DNA of 64,000 nucleotides from Parabacteroides sp. (GTDB taxonomy: Bacteria > Bacteroidota > Bacteroidia > Bacteroidales > Tannerellaceae). A program made the translations under genes and the position numbers. The DNA is taken from NCBI GenBank assembly GCA_018054455.1, contig JAGPJL010000001.1, forward strand, positions 1-64,000, in the 5' to 3' direction. Below the pieces are notes generated by a model that did not search any database, was not told the origin of the DNA, and worked only from the letters and a program-made list of their open reading frames with translations. Shown here one piece after another: positions 27,336 to 35,863 of the stretch (position 1 is its first letter; the number at the start of each line of letters is the position of its first letter).

Positions 27336-29393
27336 TTATCTTTCTTCAATAATAGCTACACCCCATGGTTCCAATTTGATGAGGCTCTTTGCATCTACAT
27401 CTTTACCGGACAAAATATTTTTCCCAAATGAATATGGGTATTGGATTTCTTGTGTATCGGCACTATAGTTAAATATATAGTGCAATTTCTTTTCTTGCTG
27501 ATTGATTCCAGAACGTATTATAAATGGAAACTGCATATAATCAGATGGTATTATAGTTGCATTTATTGCTACTTGGCGAATGACTTTGTTCAGCAGCTCC
27601 TGAGATGGGTATGTTCCGATATATGTCAATTTCCCTTTTCCATAAGAATTTTCAGTAATCACAGGCCACTTACCAAAAAATGGGTGGTTGGCATAAGCCA
27701 AAGGTTTAGCTGTTTCTAATTGTAAGAACTCATACCAATCACTTATCTGATTTGAATCTTCTATATTATAGGGATTGTCTCTTAATGGCATTGCATCTAT
27801 AGTTGAATACTCTTGATAATAAAATCCGCAGGCTTTACGCAATAGACCGGGGGCCAAAGTGGCTCTAACTGCCGAATGTTCATTGCAATATCCGCTTTTA
27901 TGTAACATAACCACATGCCCTCCTTCTTTTACAAATTTATCAATGCCTGACAATAATTCGTCTGTAGCTACATATAATGGAGGAATAACTAACATGGTGT
28001 ATTGAGAGAAATCTATCCATTTATCACAGGGGACAATATCCGTTTCAATATTTTGCATGTATAATGCTTTATACACCCTATCAATCGGATAGTTTTCTTT
28101 ATAAGTATATGGCATAAAGTTTAGGGCATGGTATGAGTCATGACTATACAAGATTGCAACTTTATTCTTCTTTTTTAGATTGATCAGTTTATTCCCGATT
28201 TTCTTTAGCTCATCAGCTGTCGTTTTAAACTCATTATATATCCTGTTAGGCTCTAGATCATGTCCTAAGATTCCTCTCCAATATGTTTCCTGTCCATAAT
28301 GCAAGGTTGCCCAATGCCAATATTCAACCATATTTGCCCCGGAAGCATAATGAGCATAAACATTTTGACGCAGCTGATTGTAGTATGGAGGGCGTTGATT
28401 ACGTGCGTCCCAACCTATACCCTGAGCATTCGTTTCCATTACAATATAGTTCCCCTTAGCTACAGTTCGCACAAAGTCGCCTGCATAAGCTATACGTTGT
28501 CCATCTTGTTTATCCTGAACATCATGATAAATATTTATGGCAGGGTATTGCATTTGTCTGAAGCTTTCTACCTGATCTATATTGTGAAAGTCTGGCATGA
28601 AGCAATGAGTAACGAATTGATCTTTCCGTTTATATTCATTTACGATATCACATTGCCAGTTCAGAAAATCAGCTACCGATTTTCGATTATAACGCTCCCA
28701 TTCATTTTTATAGGAAGGATTTGTCACACCATCCCGGGTGTAGAATTCTTCCCAGGTGTTGATATTCATGCCCCAGTAATTCATGCCCCATTCTTTAGTC
28801 AACAAATCCAGATTACTATTAAACTTATTCTTTATATAATTTTTAAAACCAATAAAATAATCTTTATTATTGACCCCTCGTGCCTCAGTTTCATTATCAA
28901 CCTGATACCCTATTACTGCAGGATGTTGAGCATATCGCTCCATCATTTTCCTGATTATGCGCTCGCTATAATACCTAAATGTCGGATTTGTAAAATCCAT
29001 ATTCTGTCGGATACCGTAATATGCTTTATTTCCTCGTGTATACTCTGCCAGCACTTCCGGATGTCTTTCTGCTAACCATGCTGGAATAGAATAAGTAGGT
29101 GTTCCAAGAATAACTTTAATACCAGCCTCGTGCATTTTATTAATAATGCGATCCATCCATTCGAATTCAAATACCCCTTCCTGTGGTTCAAAAATACCCC
29201 AAGCCGATTCTCCTACCCGAACTACGGATAATCCACAATCTTTCATCATCTGAATATCCTTATCCAATCGCTCGTACGGCATATATTCATGATAGTAGGC
29301 CGCTCCGTAAAGGACATTGTCAAATTTGTACTGAGCCATCACGTTAAAAGAAAATAACAACCCAAGCAGTCCTGTAAAAATTATCTTTTTCAT
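27336..29393 (-). CDS. GH42-type beta-galactosidase
   Basis: A 685-residue secreted enzyme: signal peptide (about 1-20), GH42 TIM barrel with acid/base E168 in 'QVDNETE' and nucleophile E320 in 'VMETNAQG', then a glutamine-amidotransferase-like trimerisation domain (about 410-610) and a small beta domain. GH42 enzymes hydrolyse beta-galactosides, and some also act on alpha-L-arabinopyranosides. An in-frame upstream ATG (29459) would add 22 residues that do not look like part of a signal, so I use 29393. The gene is divergent from GH78 and reads into the triple-domain esterase. A -7 element (TATATTTG) lies about 65 bp upstream. Confidence 0.87.
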   Translation of the reverse strand: MKKIIFTGLLGLLFSFNVMAQYKFDNVLYGAAYYHEYMPYERLDKDIQMMKDCGLSVVRVGESAWGIFEPQEGVFEFEWMDRIINKMHEAGIKVILGTPTYSIPAWLAERHPEVLAEYTRGNKAYYGIRQNMDFTNPTFRYYSERIIRKMMERYAQHPAVIGYQVDNETEARGVNNKDYFIGFKNYIKNKFNSNLDLLTKEWGMNYWGMNINTWEEFYTRDGVTNPSYKNEWERYNRKSVADFLNWQCDIVNEYKRKDQFVTHCFMPDFHNIDQVESFRQMQYPAINIYHDVQDKQDGQRIAYAGDFVRTVAKGNYIVMETNAQGIGWDARNQRPPYYNQLRQNVYAHYASGANMVEYWHWATLHYGQETYWRGILGHDLEPNRIYNEFKTTADELKKIGNKLINLKKKNKVAILYSHDSYHALNFMPYTYKENYPIDRVYKALYMQNIETDIVPCDKWIDFSQYTMLVIPPLYVATDELLSGIDKFVKEGGHVVMLHKSGYCNEHSAVRATLAPGLLRKACGFYYQEYSTIDAMPLRDNPYNIEDSNQISDWYEFLQLETAKPLAYANHPFFGKWPVITENSYGKGKLTYIGTYPSQELLNKVIRQVAINATIIPSDYMQFPFIIRSGINQQEKKLHYIFNYSADTQEIQYPYSFGKNILSGKDVDAKSLIKLEPWGVAIIEER

Positions 29394-29456
29394 AATACTA
29401 TCATTAAAGTTAACAAAAATATCATTTAACCATAGCTGGTTTGATTTGTGATGATG

Positions 29457-29464
29457 CAAATATA
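29457..29464 (-). promoter_or_regulatory. -7 element of the GH42 operon
   Basis: TATATTTG on the minus strand matches TAnnTTTG and lies 64 bp upstream of the GH42 start. No TTG occurs at the expected 19-21 bp distance, so only half of the promoter is supported. Confidence 0.4.
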
Positions 29465-29539
29465 ACCATTTTTATCATTATTTCTTTTCGGAACAACTGT
29501 TCTGGCAAAAAACGAACTTGTTTTATCATTTATGAAAAG

Positions 29540-29567
29540 TTGAATGGCTTTTTATCTATTAGTTTTG
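29540..29567 (+). promoter_or_regulatory. Possible promoter of the GH78 gene
   Basis: TTG at 29540-29542 and TAGTTTTG at 29560-29567 match both boxes of the Bacteroidota promoter, but the spacer is only 17 bp. A start near 29574 would give a leader of about 50 nt. Confidence 0.4.
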
Positions 29568-29625
29568 TAAAATCATATGTTTTAAAATCTGATTTGTTTT
29601 ACCAAGAATTAATAGTATTAGAAGC

Positions 29626-32352
29626 ATGAAACAACTAACACTTTTCATTGGAATTTTATTTGTATTCTTTCTGGCCGGATGTAAGAGTGGGCAGCTTAAA
29701 GTTACCTCTCTGAAAATTGAAATGCAGGAAAATCCGCAGGGAGTAAGTACACAAAATCCTCGTTTTTCCTGGCAAATAACTTCGGACCAACCAGATTTGG
29801 TTCAACAATCCTATTGGATTCAGGTGGCTCAGACTGCAGAAGATCTGCAACAAGGCAAAGAGCTTGTTTTTGATTCGAAAGACGTTAAAAGCGATCAGTC
29901 GATTCTTGTCCCTTATGATGGTAAGCCTCTTCTATCTAAGGGAGTATATTACTGGCGGGTAAAAGTTATTACGAATCAAGGTTCGACAGATTGGAGTGAA
30001 ACCAATCAGTGGTCGATGGCTTTTTTGAATGATTCGGATTGGAAAGCTGCCTGGATCGGCGAAGATTCCATTTCAAATTCCAATGAAACAGCTGAAGGGA
30101 ATACGCGACTGGCTGCAAGATATCTGCGCAAATCGTTTGAAAGTAAGACCTCGGTTAAACGTGCCGCATTGTATATTTCGGGATTAGGATCGTATGAAGC
30201 TTATCTAAACGGCAAGCGCGTATCGGAAGATATATTTGCCCCCATGCCTTCATGGTATCCGGAAAGAGTGTATTATAATGTGTATGATGTAACCTCTTTA
30301 CTGCAACAAGGACAAAATACGGTGGGGGTAAAATTAGGCAATGGTCGTTATTTCGGCATGCGCCAGTCCGAGACAATGATGTTTGGTCTGCCCCGTCTGT
30401 TAGCCCAACTGGAAATTGAATATACCGACGGATCCACCGATGTGGTAGTTAGCGACAAGTCGTGGAAGGTAACCTCCCGTGGGCCTATTGTAGCCAACAA
30501 TGAATTTGATGGAGAAGAATATGATGCCCGACTGGAACTGACCGGATGGGAAACTGCCAACTACGATGACGCGAATTGGAAAGCTGCCGACATAATGGAT
30601 ACACCTGCCGGTAAACTAACGGCTCAACCCAATCCTAATATGCAGATTCAGGATGAAGTATCGCCAATTAAAATCACCAAACTAACCGACGGGAAATATA
30701 TTCTCGACATGGGACAAAACATGGTGGGTTGGCTTAAGATTAATAGCCTTACAGGAAAGAAAGACCAGCCCGTTAGTCTGCGGTTCTCGGAAACGCTGAA
30801 CCCCGATAGCACCTTGTATCTGGCTAATCTACGTACTGCAAAGGTTACGGATGTATATACACCTGCCAAAGATGGAGGATTTAGGTGGGAACCTTCTTTT
30901 GTTTATCATGGATTTCGTTATGTTGAAATATCCGGATTAGATTACCAACCCGAATTGACTGATTTTACAGGAAAAGTCATATATGATAAAATGGAAACCA
31001 CTGGACAGTTCGAAACATCGAATGAAATTATCAACCAGATATTCAAGAACGCCTATTGGGGTATCCGCGGAAATTATCGCGGAATGCCAACCGATTGCCC
31101 TCAACGTGATGAACGTCAGGGTTGGTTGGGCGATCGGGCAACCGGTTGTTTCGGCGAAGCTTTCGTCTTAGACAATGCATCGTTATATAGCAAATGGGTA
31201 CAAGATATCGAAGATTCTCAAAGTCCGGAAGGAAGCATCTCGGACGTTTCGCCAAGATACTGGACAATTTACAACGACGATGTAACCTGGCCGGCTGCTT
31301 ATTTCTATGCGATGAAGATGTTGTCGGTTCAATACGGAGATACCAATCCTATCAAAAAGCACTATGCTTCTATGAAACGATACCTTGAACATATCCAACA
31401 AGTGTCCATGCAGGATTATATCCTTACCAAGGACACCTACGGTGATTGGTGCATGCCTCCCGAATCGCAGAAGCTTATTCATTCTGAAGATCCTGCCCGC
31501 AAAACAGATGGTGCTATTTTAAGTACAACCATGTATTATAGTCTATTGAACCTGATGACCGAATTTGCCGAAATTTCAGGAAATAAGGCAGACATTTCCG
31601 GATATAAGGATCTTGCTTTCAAAATCAAAGAGGCCTATAATGCCCGGTTCTTCAATAAAGATTCTGCTTTATATGGAAATAATACAGTTACAGCCAATAT
31701 CCTTTCGCTTCAATTGGGTTTAGTTCCCGAAGGATACGAAGGAAGAGTGTTCGATAATATCGTAAAGAAAACTGAAATTGATTTTGGCGGACATGTTAGT
31801 ACGGGTGTGTTAGGTATCCAACAACTGATGAGGGGGCTTACAAAATACGGTAATGTGGATTTAGCCTATAAGATTGCTTCGAACGACACCTATCCAAGTT
31901 GGGGACATATGGTTAAAAACGGGGCAACTACAACCTGGGAACTTTGGAACGGTGAGACTGCCGATCCGGCCATGAACTCGGGAAATCATGTGATGTTGCT
32001 TGGGGATTTGCTTATTTGGTACTACGAAGATCTGGCTGGTATCAAATGTGCTCCGGGTACCGTTGCTTACAAAAAACTGTTGATGGAACCCAAATTCCCC
32101 GAAGGATTGAATCACGTGAAGGCTGCTTACAAGTCGGTTTACGGAGATATTCGGAGCGAATGGACAAAAGAGGGCAAAACATTCTCGTGGGATATTACAA
32201 TTCCCGGAAATACCTCTGCTATCGTCCGACTTCCAAAAGAGTTAAATATAATCTCGCCCAATCAGAAGGGAGTTCGAAAAGTAATAGAAAGTGAATCTGC
32301 GATGGAAGTTGAGCTTGGTTCGGGAACGTATCACCTTACTAACAGTAAATAA
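29626..32352 (+). CDS. Alpha-L-rhamnosidase, GH78
   Basis: A 908-residue predicted lipoprotein (lipobox 'FLAGC', C19). The usual GH78 multidomain layout is present: an N-terminal fibronectin-like domain (about 25-135), two beta-sandwich domains (about 140-445), an (alpha/alpha)6 catalytic barrel (about 450-800) and a C-terminal beta domain. The catalytic barrel has 'DCPQRDERQGWLGDR', in which the glutamate of 'DERQGW' is the expected general acid. Terminal rhamnose is found on rhamnogalacturonans, arabinogalactan proteins and flavonoid glycosides. It is divergent from GH42 and is followed by a strong terminator, so it is a single-gene transcript. Confidence 0.93.
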   Translation: MKQLTLFIGILFVFFLAGCKSGQLKVTSLKIEMQENPQGVSTQNPRFSWQITSDQPDLVQQSYWIQVAQTAEDLQQGKELVFDSKDVKSDQSILVPYDGKPLLSKGVYYWRVKVITNQGSTDWSETNQWSMAFLNDSDWKAAWIGEDSISNSNETAEGNTRLAARYLRKSFESKTSVKRAALYISGLGSYEAYLNGKRVSEDIFAPMPSWYPERVYYNVYDVTSLLQQGQNTVGVKLGNGRYFGMRQSETMMFGLPRLLAQLEIEYTDGSTDVVVSDKSWKVTSRGPIVANNEFDGEEYDARLELTGWETANYDDANWKAADIMDTPAGKLTAQPNPNMQIQDEVSPIKITKLTDGKYILDMGQNMVGWLKINSLTGKKDQPVSLRFSETLNPDSTLYLANLRTAKVTDVYTPAKDGGFRWEPSFVYHGFRYVEISGLDYQPELTDFTGKVIYDKMETTGQFETSNEIINQIFKNAYWGIRGNYRGMPTDCPQRDERQGWLGDRATGCFGEAFVLDNASLYSKWVQDIEDSQSPEGSISDVSPRYWTIYNDDVTWPAAYFYAMKMLSVQYGDTNPIKKHYASMKRYLEHIQQVSMQDYILTKDTYGDWCMPPESQKLIHSEDPARKTDGAILSTTMYYSLLNLMTEFAEISGNKADISGYKDLAFKIKEAYNARFFNKDSALYGNNTVTANILSLQLGLVPEGYEGRVFDNIVKKTEIDFGGHVSTGVLGIQQLMRGLTKYGNVDLAYKIASNDTYPSWGHMVKNGATTTWELWNGETADPAMNSGNHVMLLGDLLIWYYEDLAGIKCAPGTVAYKKLLMEPKFPEGLNHVKAAYKSVYGDIRSEWTKEGKTFSWDITIPGNTSAIVRLPKELNIISPNQKGVRKVIESESAMEVELGSGTYHLTNSK

Positions 32353-32372
32353 TCGCTTTATTGTATTTATCA

Positions 32373-32407
32373 GATGAGTAAGAGCAATCTCTTACTCATC
32401 TTTTTTT
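32373..32407 (+). terminator. Intrinsic terminator of the GH78 gene
   Basis: A perfect 12-bp stem (GATGAGTAAGAG at 32373-32384 with CTCTTACTCATC at 32389-32400), a CAAT loop and a run of seven T residues lie 20 bp after the GH78 stop codon. Confidence 0.92.
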
Positions 32408-32490
32408 ATAGGACAAGGCATCTCCCTTTCCGAAAACCTAAGACTGAAAATCCCTGAACAGGAATTGCATTCAGTTTAGAAACAAAATTC

Positions 32491-32964
32491 TTAATTGGCT
32501 AAATCTTTTATTTCATTTATGTGAAGATACAGGTGATCCAGGTAGCCTTCTATCATTTCTTTTAGGGTGACTTTTGTTCCTTCGAAGTCGCACCAGAAGC
32601 TGTCTAATTTCGTTAAATCAACAGATTTTATTACTTGAATGATGTGCAGATTATAAAACTTCCATAGTTGAATCAGGTTTTCCCAATCTGCGTTTTGATA
32701 GTCTTGTAAGGCGATCCACAAATCATTGTCCTGACGATAGTCGGGGAAGAATAGTAAGTCTTTACTATATTGCAGACGAACCATGCGTTGATGATTATTA
32801 GATGCTGAATCTATCAGGTGACCAAGAATCTGTTTGACGGTACGACTCTGTTTGTTTCGTCGTAGGGTAATCACTTCTACAGGCAGATCTCTTAGAAAGC
32901 TCTCTTCTGCTTCGATTACTTTTTTGATGCCATCGGTTATTGGAATAAAATCAGTTCTTTGCAT
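32491..32964 (-). CDS. DinB/YfiT-family protein
   Basis: A 157-residue four-helix-bundle protein of the DinB/YfiT superfamily, whose members are metal-dependent enzymes often acting with low-molecular-weight thiols or as damage-inducible hydrolases. Seen here are a histidine in 'QILGHLIDSASNNHQRM' and the C-terminal pair in 'YLDHLYLHINEI', at the positions expected for the metal ligands of the family. There is no signal peptide, so it should be cytoplasmic. It is isolated between the GH78 terminator and a 616-bp gap, with no functional link to its neighbours. The reaction cannot be inferred. Confidence 0.75.
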   Translation of the reverse strand: MQRTDFIPITDGIKKVIEAEESFLRDLPVEVITLRRNKQSRTVKQILGHLIDSASNNHQRMVRLQYSKDLLFFPDYRQDNDLWIALQDYQNADWENLIQLWKFYNLHIIQVIKSVDLTKLDSFWCDFEGTKVTLKEMIEGYLDHLYLHINEIKDLAN

Positions 32965-33359
32965 AACATTCCGATATTAGTTTTAATATTTGTTTTTTTC
33001 TCATTCTTACACCTATTTATTTGTCGCATATATTACTGCAAATAAAGCATTTAATATCCACAATTGAATATTGATTTCTAAAAAAAATAATTGAAAATTT
33101 GATTGTTACATCTTCGCATTTACATCCTACAACCTTTTTCTACAATAGCTCTGGTTCAGGATTATTTGTATGATGTAAACGATTCTAGGATGGAATTAGT
33201 GAAAGTGTCTAGACTTTCAGTATAATGTTTTCTGATATGTCTAGTTTTTCAGTTTAGGGAGTTAAAAGAGGTTGCCTGAATCGGTAAAAGTCAACATTAG
33301 GAAACAGGATTTTTACAACCAGTTGTTGTTTTTCTTGTGCTAACAGGAAAACCTTATTT

Positions 33360-33440
33360 TTGACTTAAGTGAAAATTTACGATGACTTAAGTCAAATTTT
33401 TTTTTCACTTAAGGGAAATTTTTTTTTGACTTAAGTGAAA
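33360..33440. repeat. Four CTTAAG repeats phased at exactly 22 bp
   Basis: CTTAAG occurs at 33364, 33386, 33408 and 33430, each exactly 22 bp after the last. The flanks are conserved (TGACTTAAGTGAAAAT-like; the second copy is the palindrome GACTTAAGTC), and T-tracts of 9 lie between copies 2-3 and 3-4. The array is about 140 bp beyond the stop codon of the last gene of the polysaccharide locus and about 400 bp upstream of DinB. Confidence 0.9.
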
Positions 33441-33507
33441 AATCGCCGGTAATTTTTCTTCAAAAAGATCTATGAGGGGCATTGTTGTAGGTTGGTTTTG
33501 CAAGTTG

Positions 33508-33550
33508 TGGTACTTGCCGCCTCCATCTTCTGGGTTTGCGGCAAGTACCA
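33508..33550 (-). terminator. Stem-loop after the CE1 gene
   Basis: TGGTACTTGCCGC (33508-33520) and GCGGCAAGTACCA (33538-33550) are exact complements around a 17-nt loop. The hairpin lies 30 bp after the stop of the last gene of the minus-strand polysaccharide operon. There is no U-tract after it, so it may be a transcript-end stabiliser or a factor-assisted terminator. Confidence 0.6.
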
Positions 33551-33580
33551 ACTTTCATACTTGTTTATGTTCTGCTAATC

Positions 33581-34771
33581 TTATTTGAACAATTTGGGTG
33601 CGAACTCGGACAGATAGATACGCCAGTTCTTCCAGATATGGCCTTCGCCTGTTTCGTAATATTCGTACTTGTAGCCCTTGTCGTCCAGCATCTTGCGATA
33701 GTCTATGTTTGCCTGATACAAAAAGTCCTTGTTGCCGATAGCAATCCAGTAAAGCGCCGGTTTCTTATCAAACTGAATCTTCAATTTTGCATCCAGGTTG
33801 TCGTAGATAGGTGACTTTACATCCTTGTTGGGCATGATAGCTGCAGAGAACAATCCCACGTAGTTAAACATATCCGGATATTGCTTTGAGATGTGCATGG
33901 AGTGAAAACCTCCCATAGAAAGACCTGCAATGGCACGATTTTGCTTATTCTTGATGGTCCGGTAAGTCCGGTCTACGAAATTAACCACATCTGGAAAAGC
34001 CTCTTCGAAGGAGCCTTCCATTGTTTTGGGCAATTGCATTGATGCTGCAGCATATCCTAAAGACGATTCACCGGGAGCAGCCTCTTGCGAAGCATTTCCG
34101 TTAGTCATCACCACAATCATAGGTTTAGCTTTGCCTTGTGCAATTAAGTTGTCCAAAATTTGTGCTGTACGTCCCAGTTCACTCCAGGCATTCTCGTCTC
34201 CACCCATACCATGCAGCAGGTAGAATACAGGGTAACGTTTGCCACTCATCTCATAACCCGCAGGTGTATAAACTGTAAGACGACGATCCATGCCCAACTT
34301 CGGACTGTTGTACCACACTTTGGCTACCGTACCGTGAGGCACTTTGTTCACCTTGTACAGATCGGCACGATCGCCACCAATGATAAATACATTCGTTACG
34401 CTTGCCACGTCGCGAATCATATACACATTGCTAGGATCGTTAATTTTCAGTCCGTCAACCAGGAAAGTGTAGCTGTAAAGTTCTGGTTTCAGCGGGTCGG
34501 GCGTAGTAAATTCCCATACGCCGTCTTTCTCAGTAAGGTCGGTCACACCCGGACCATCAAACTCTCCGTAAGGAGTCTTAATTTTCTGAGTAGGCAGAAA
34601 GTCGCCGGTCACTTGCACACGAACGGCTTTCGGAGCCTTCAGACGGAAAGAAACGGTGTTGTTTTCATGGATTTCGGGAGAGATAACAGCGGCACCTCCC
34701 CAAAGAGCTTGCTGTGCGAAACTTAAAACACACATCAGCAGCATGGCTGATAGATAAATGATTTTTCTCAT
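33581..34771 (-). CDS. CE1-type esterase with N-terminal beta-sandwich
   Basis: A 396-residue secreted esterase: signal peptide (about 1-20), an early-set/CBM48-like beta-sandwich (about 30-130) and a CE1 (esterase D-like) alpha/beta hydrolase domain (about 150-396). The catalytic serine is S285 in 'GLSMGG', the oxyanion region is 'YLLHGMGG', and the histidine is in 'GEGHIWKNW'. Members of this family remove feruloyl or acetyl groups from xylan and related polysaccharides. It is the last gene of the SusC/D operon and shares a conserved 50-nt leader with the CE1 gene upstream of it. Substrate choice between acetate and hydroxycinnamate cannot be read from sequence. Confidence 0.88.
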   Translation of the reverse strand: MRKIIYLSAMLLMCVLSFAQQALWGGAAVISPEIHENNTVSFRLKAPKAVRVQVTGDFLPTQKIKTPYGEFDGPGVTDLTEKDGVWEFTTPDPLKPELYSYTFLVDGLKINDPSNVYMIRDVASVTNVFIIGGDRADLYKVNKVPHGTVAKVWYNSPKLGMDRRLTVYTPAGYEMSGKRYPVFYLLHGMGGDENAWSELGRTAQILDNLIAQGKAKPMIVVMTNGNASQEAAPGESSLGYAAASMQLPKTMEGSFEEAFPDVVNFVDRTYRTIKNKQNRAIAGLSMGGFHSMHISKQYPDMFNYVGLFSAAIMPNKDVKSPIYDNLDAKLKIQFDKKPALYWIAIGNKDFLYQANIDYRKMLDDKGYKYEYYETGEGHIWKNWRIYLSEFAPKLFK

Positions 34772-34780
34772 GATGTTTTT

Positions 34781-34830
34781 TTAAAATGATGTGAGATTTT
34801 TTTATAATTAACGACTATAAAAATATTAAT
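34781..34830 (-). promoter_or_regulatory. 50-nt leader element of the distal CE1 gene, with hairpin
   Basis: This element ends 9 nt before the CE1 start codon. It matches 35781-35830 at 43 of 50 positions without a gap. On the minus strand it folds as TTTTTATA, a 9-nt loop and TATAAAAA. The outer T-A pair is C-G in the other copy. Confidence 0.65.
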
Positions 34831-34890
34831 ATTGAATCCTCTTGTTAATTTATTTATAGAAATTCAGGCTCATACAAAGAGTTTGACTTT

Positions 34891-35769
34891 CTATTTCCCA
34901 AAATTACGTGTAACAAATGGTAGGCAAGTATATAATGCCGAGTGCCAGTATTCCCAGGTGTGTCCCCCGTCGCGCACACGGAACTGACAAGGAATCTTTT
35001 TCTTGCGCATCGCTTGAGTGAACTCAATGTTACGGTCAAGAAGAAAATCGTCGTCTCCGCAATCAACAAACCAGACAACTGACCGTAACTTCGCGATACG
35101 CTCTTCATCGGCACTCTCAACATAGTCCACACAACTGTTTTCTATAACCGACTTGGTAAGTATGGCCATTTTGTCGTCCGTTTTTTGCGCCGGGGCCGCT
35201 CCTAGTTCGGGAATAGACATCAAAGCACTCATAGCATAAACTGCAGCATACATTTCACTATGCTTTTGACCATAACAGGTGGCGCCTCCACCTCCCATAG
35301 ACAATCCGGCAATGGCACGGTTGGCTTTATTTCCGATTACCCGGTAATTCTTTTCAATATAAGGTAAGAACTCGGTGTAAAAAAAAGTCTCGTAACTCCA
35401 TCCAGGCATATCAAAATAACCGTTCCACACTCCTGCATATATATTTCCTCCCGCATTGGGCGTAACAATGATCATCTCGCAAGCTTCCCCGCTTTCAATC
35501 AACTGATCAGCCACATCTTGAAGATGACCTCGTCCCGACCACGCCTGATTGGTATCCGTCATCCCATGTAAAAGATACAGAACCGGATATTTCTTGTTTG
35601 TATCCGTTTCATAACTTTTAGGAAGAAAAACATTGTATGCCCTGTAGGCATTCAGCACTTTGCTGTGGATGGAATCTGTTATGATTTTACTCTGTGCCCC
35701 CGAAGGAGACTGGGCTAAAGCAGAGAATACAATGTGGATAGCCAGCAAAGATAAGATTAGCTTTTTCAT
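34891..35769 (-). CDS. CE1-type esterase, single domain
   Basis: A 292-residue secreted esterase with a signal peptide (about 1-20) and only the CE1 alpha/beta-hydrolase domain. The catalytic serine is S157 in 'GLSMGG', preceded by 'YLLHGMTD', with the acid near 'VDCGDDDF' and the histidine in 'RDGGHTWEYW'. It is homologous to the catalytic domain of the following CE1 gene but lacks the N-terminal beta-sandwich. It sits between GH3 (94 bp upstream) and the second CE1 (119 bp downstream) in the polysaccharide operon. Both CE1 genes are preceded by nearly identical 50-nt leaders, so the pair may derive from duplication that included the leader. Confidence 0.88.
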   Translation of the reverse strand: MKKLILSLLAIHIVFSALAQSPSGAQSKIITDSIHSKVLNAYRAYNVFLPKSYETDTNKKYPVLYLLHGMTDTNQAWSGRGHLQDVADQLIESGEACEMIIVTPNAGGNIYAGVWNGYFDMPGWSYETFFYTEFLPYIEKNYRVIGNKANRAIAGLSMGGGGATCYGQKHSEMYAAVYAMSALMSIPELGAAPAQKTDDKMAILTKSVIENSCVDYVESADEERIAKLRSVVWFVDCGDDDFLLDRNIEFTQAMRKKKIPCQFRVRDGGHTWEYWHSALYTCLPFVTRNFGK

Positions 35770-35780
35770 TACATGTAAAT

Positions 35781-35830
35781 TTAAAATGATGTATGGTTCT
35801 TTTATAATTAGCGACTATAAAAGTACTAAT
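35781..35830 (-). promoter_or_regulatory. 50-nt leader element of the proximal CE1 gene, with hairpin
   Basis: This element ends 11 nt before the start codon at 35769. It is the 86 percent identical counterpart of 34781-34830. On the minus strand the stem is CTTTTATA/TATAAAAG around a 9-nt loop, with a compensatory change relative to the other copy. Confidence 0.65.
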
Positions 35831-35863
35831 TTTATTATTATATACTTACTGATCCATTTAAAT

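Larger units (their letters stand above)
32965..33580. other. 616-bp intergenic region with phased repeats and hairpin
   Basis: No convincing gene is visible. The stretch beside DinB (32965-33110) is A+T-rich and should hold the DinB promoter, but no good TAnnTTTG/TTG pair is present. From 33360 four phased CTTAAG repeats occur, and a 13-bp stem-loop sits near the end of the CE1 gene. Both are listed separately. Confidence 0.6.

Noticed and set aside
28299..29075. 258-codon plus-strand frame inside the GH42 gene
   Set aside because: It is antisense to a conserved catalytic barrel; the isoleucine/histidine-rich product looks like a strand shadow.
33360..33440. CRISPR-like array
   Set aside because: The 22-bp period leaves no room for spacers, the repeats are short palindromes and no cas gene is present.
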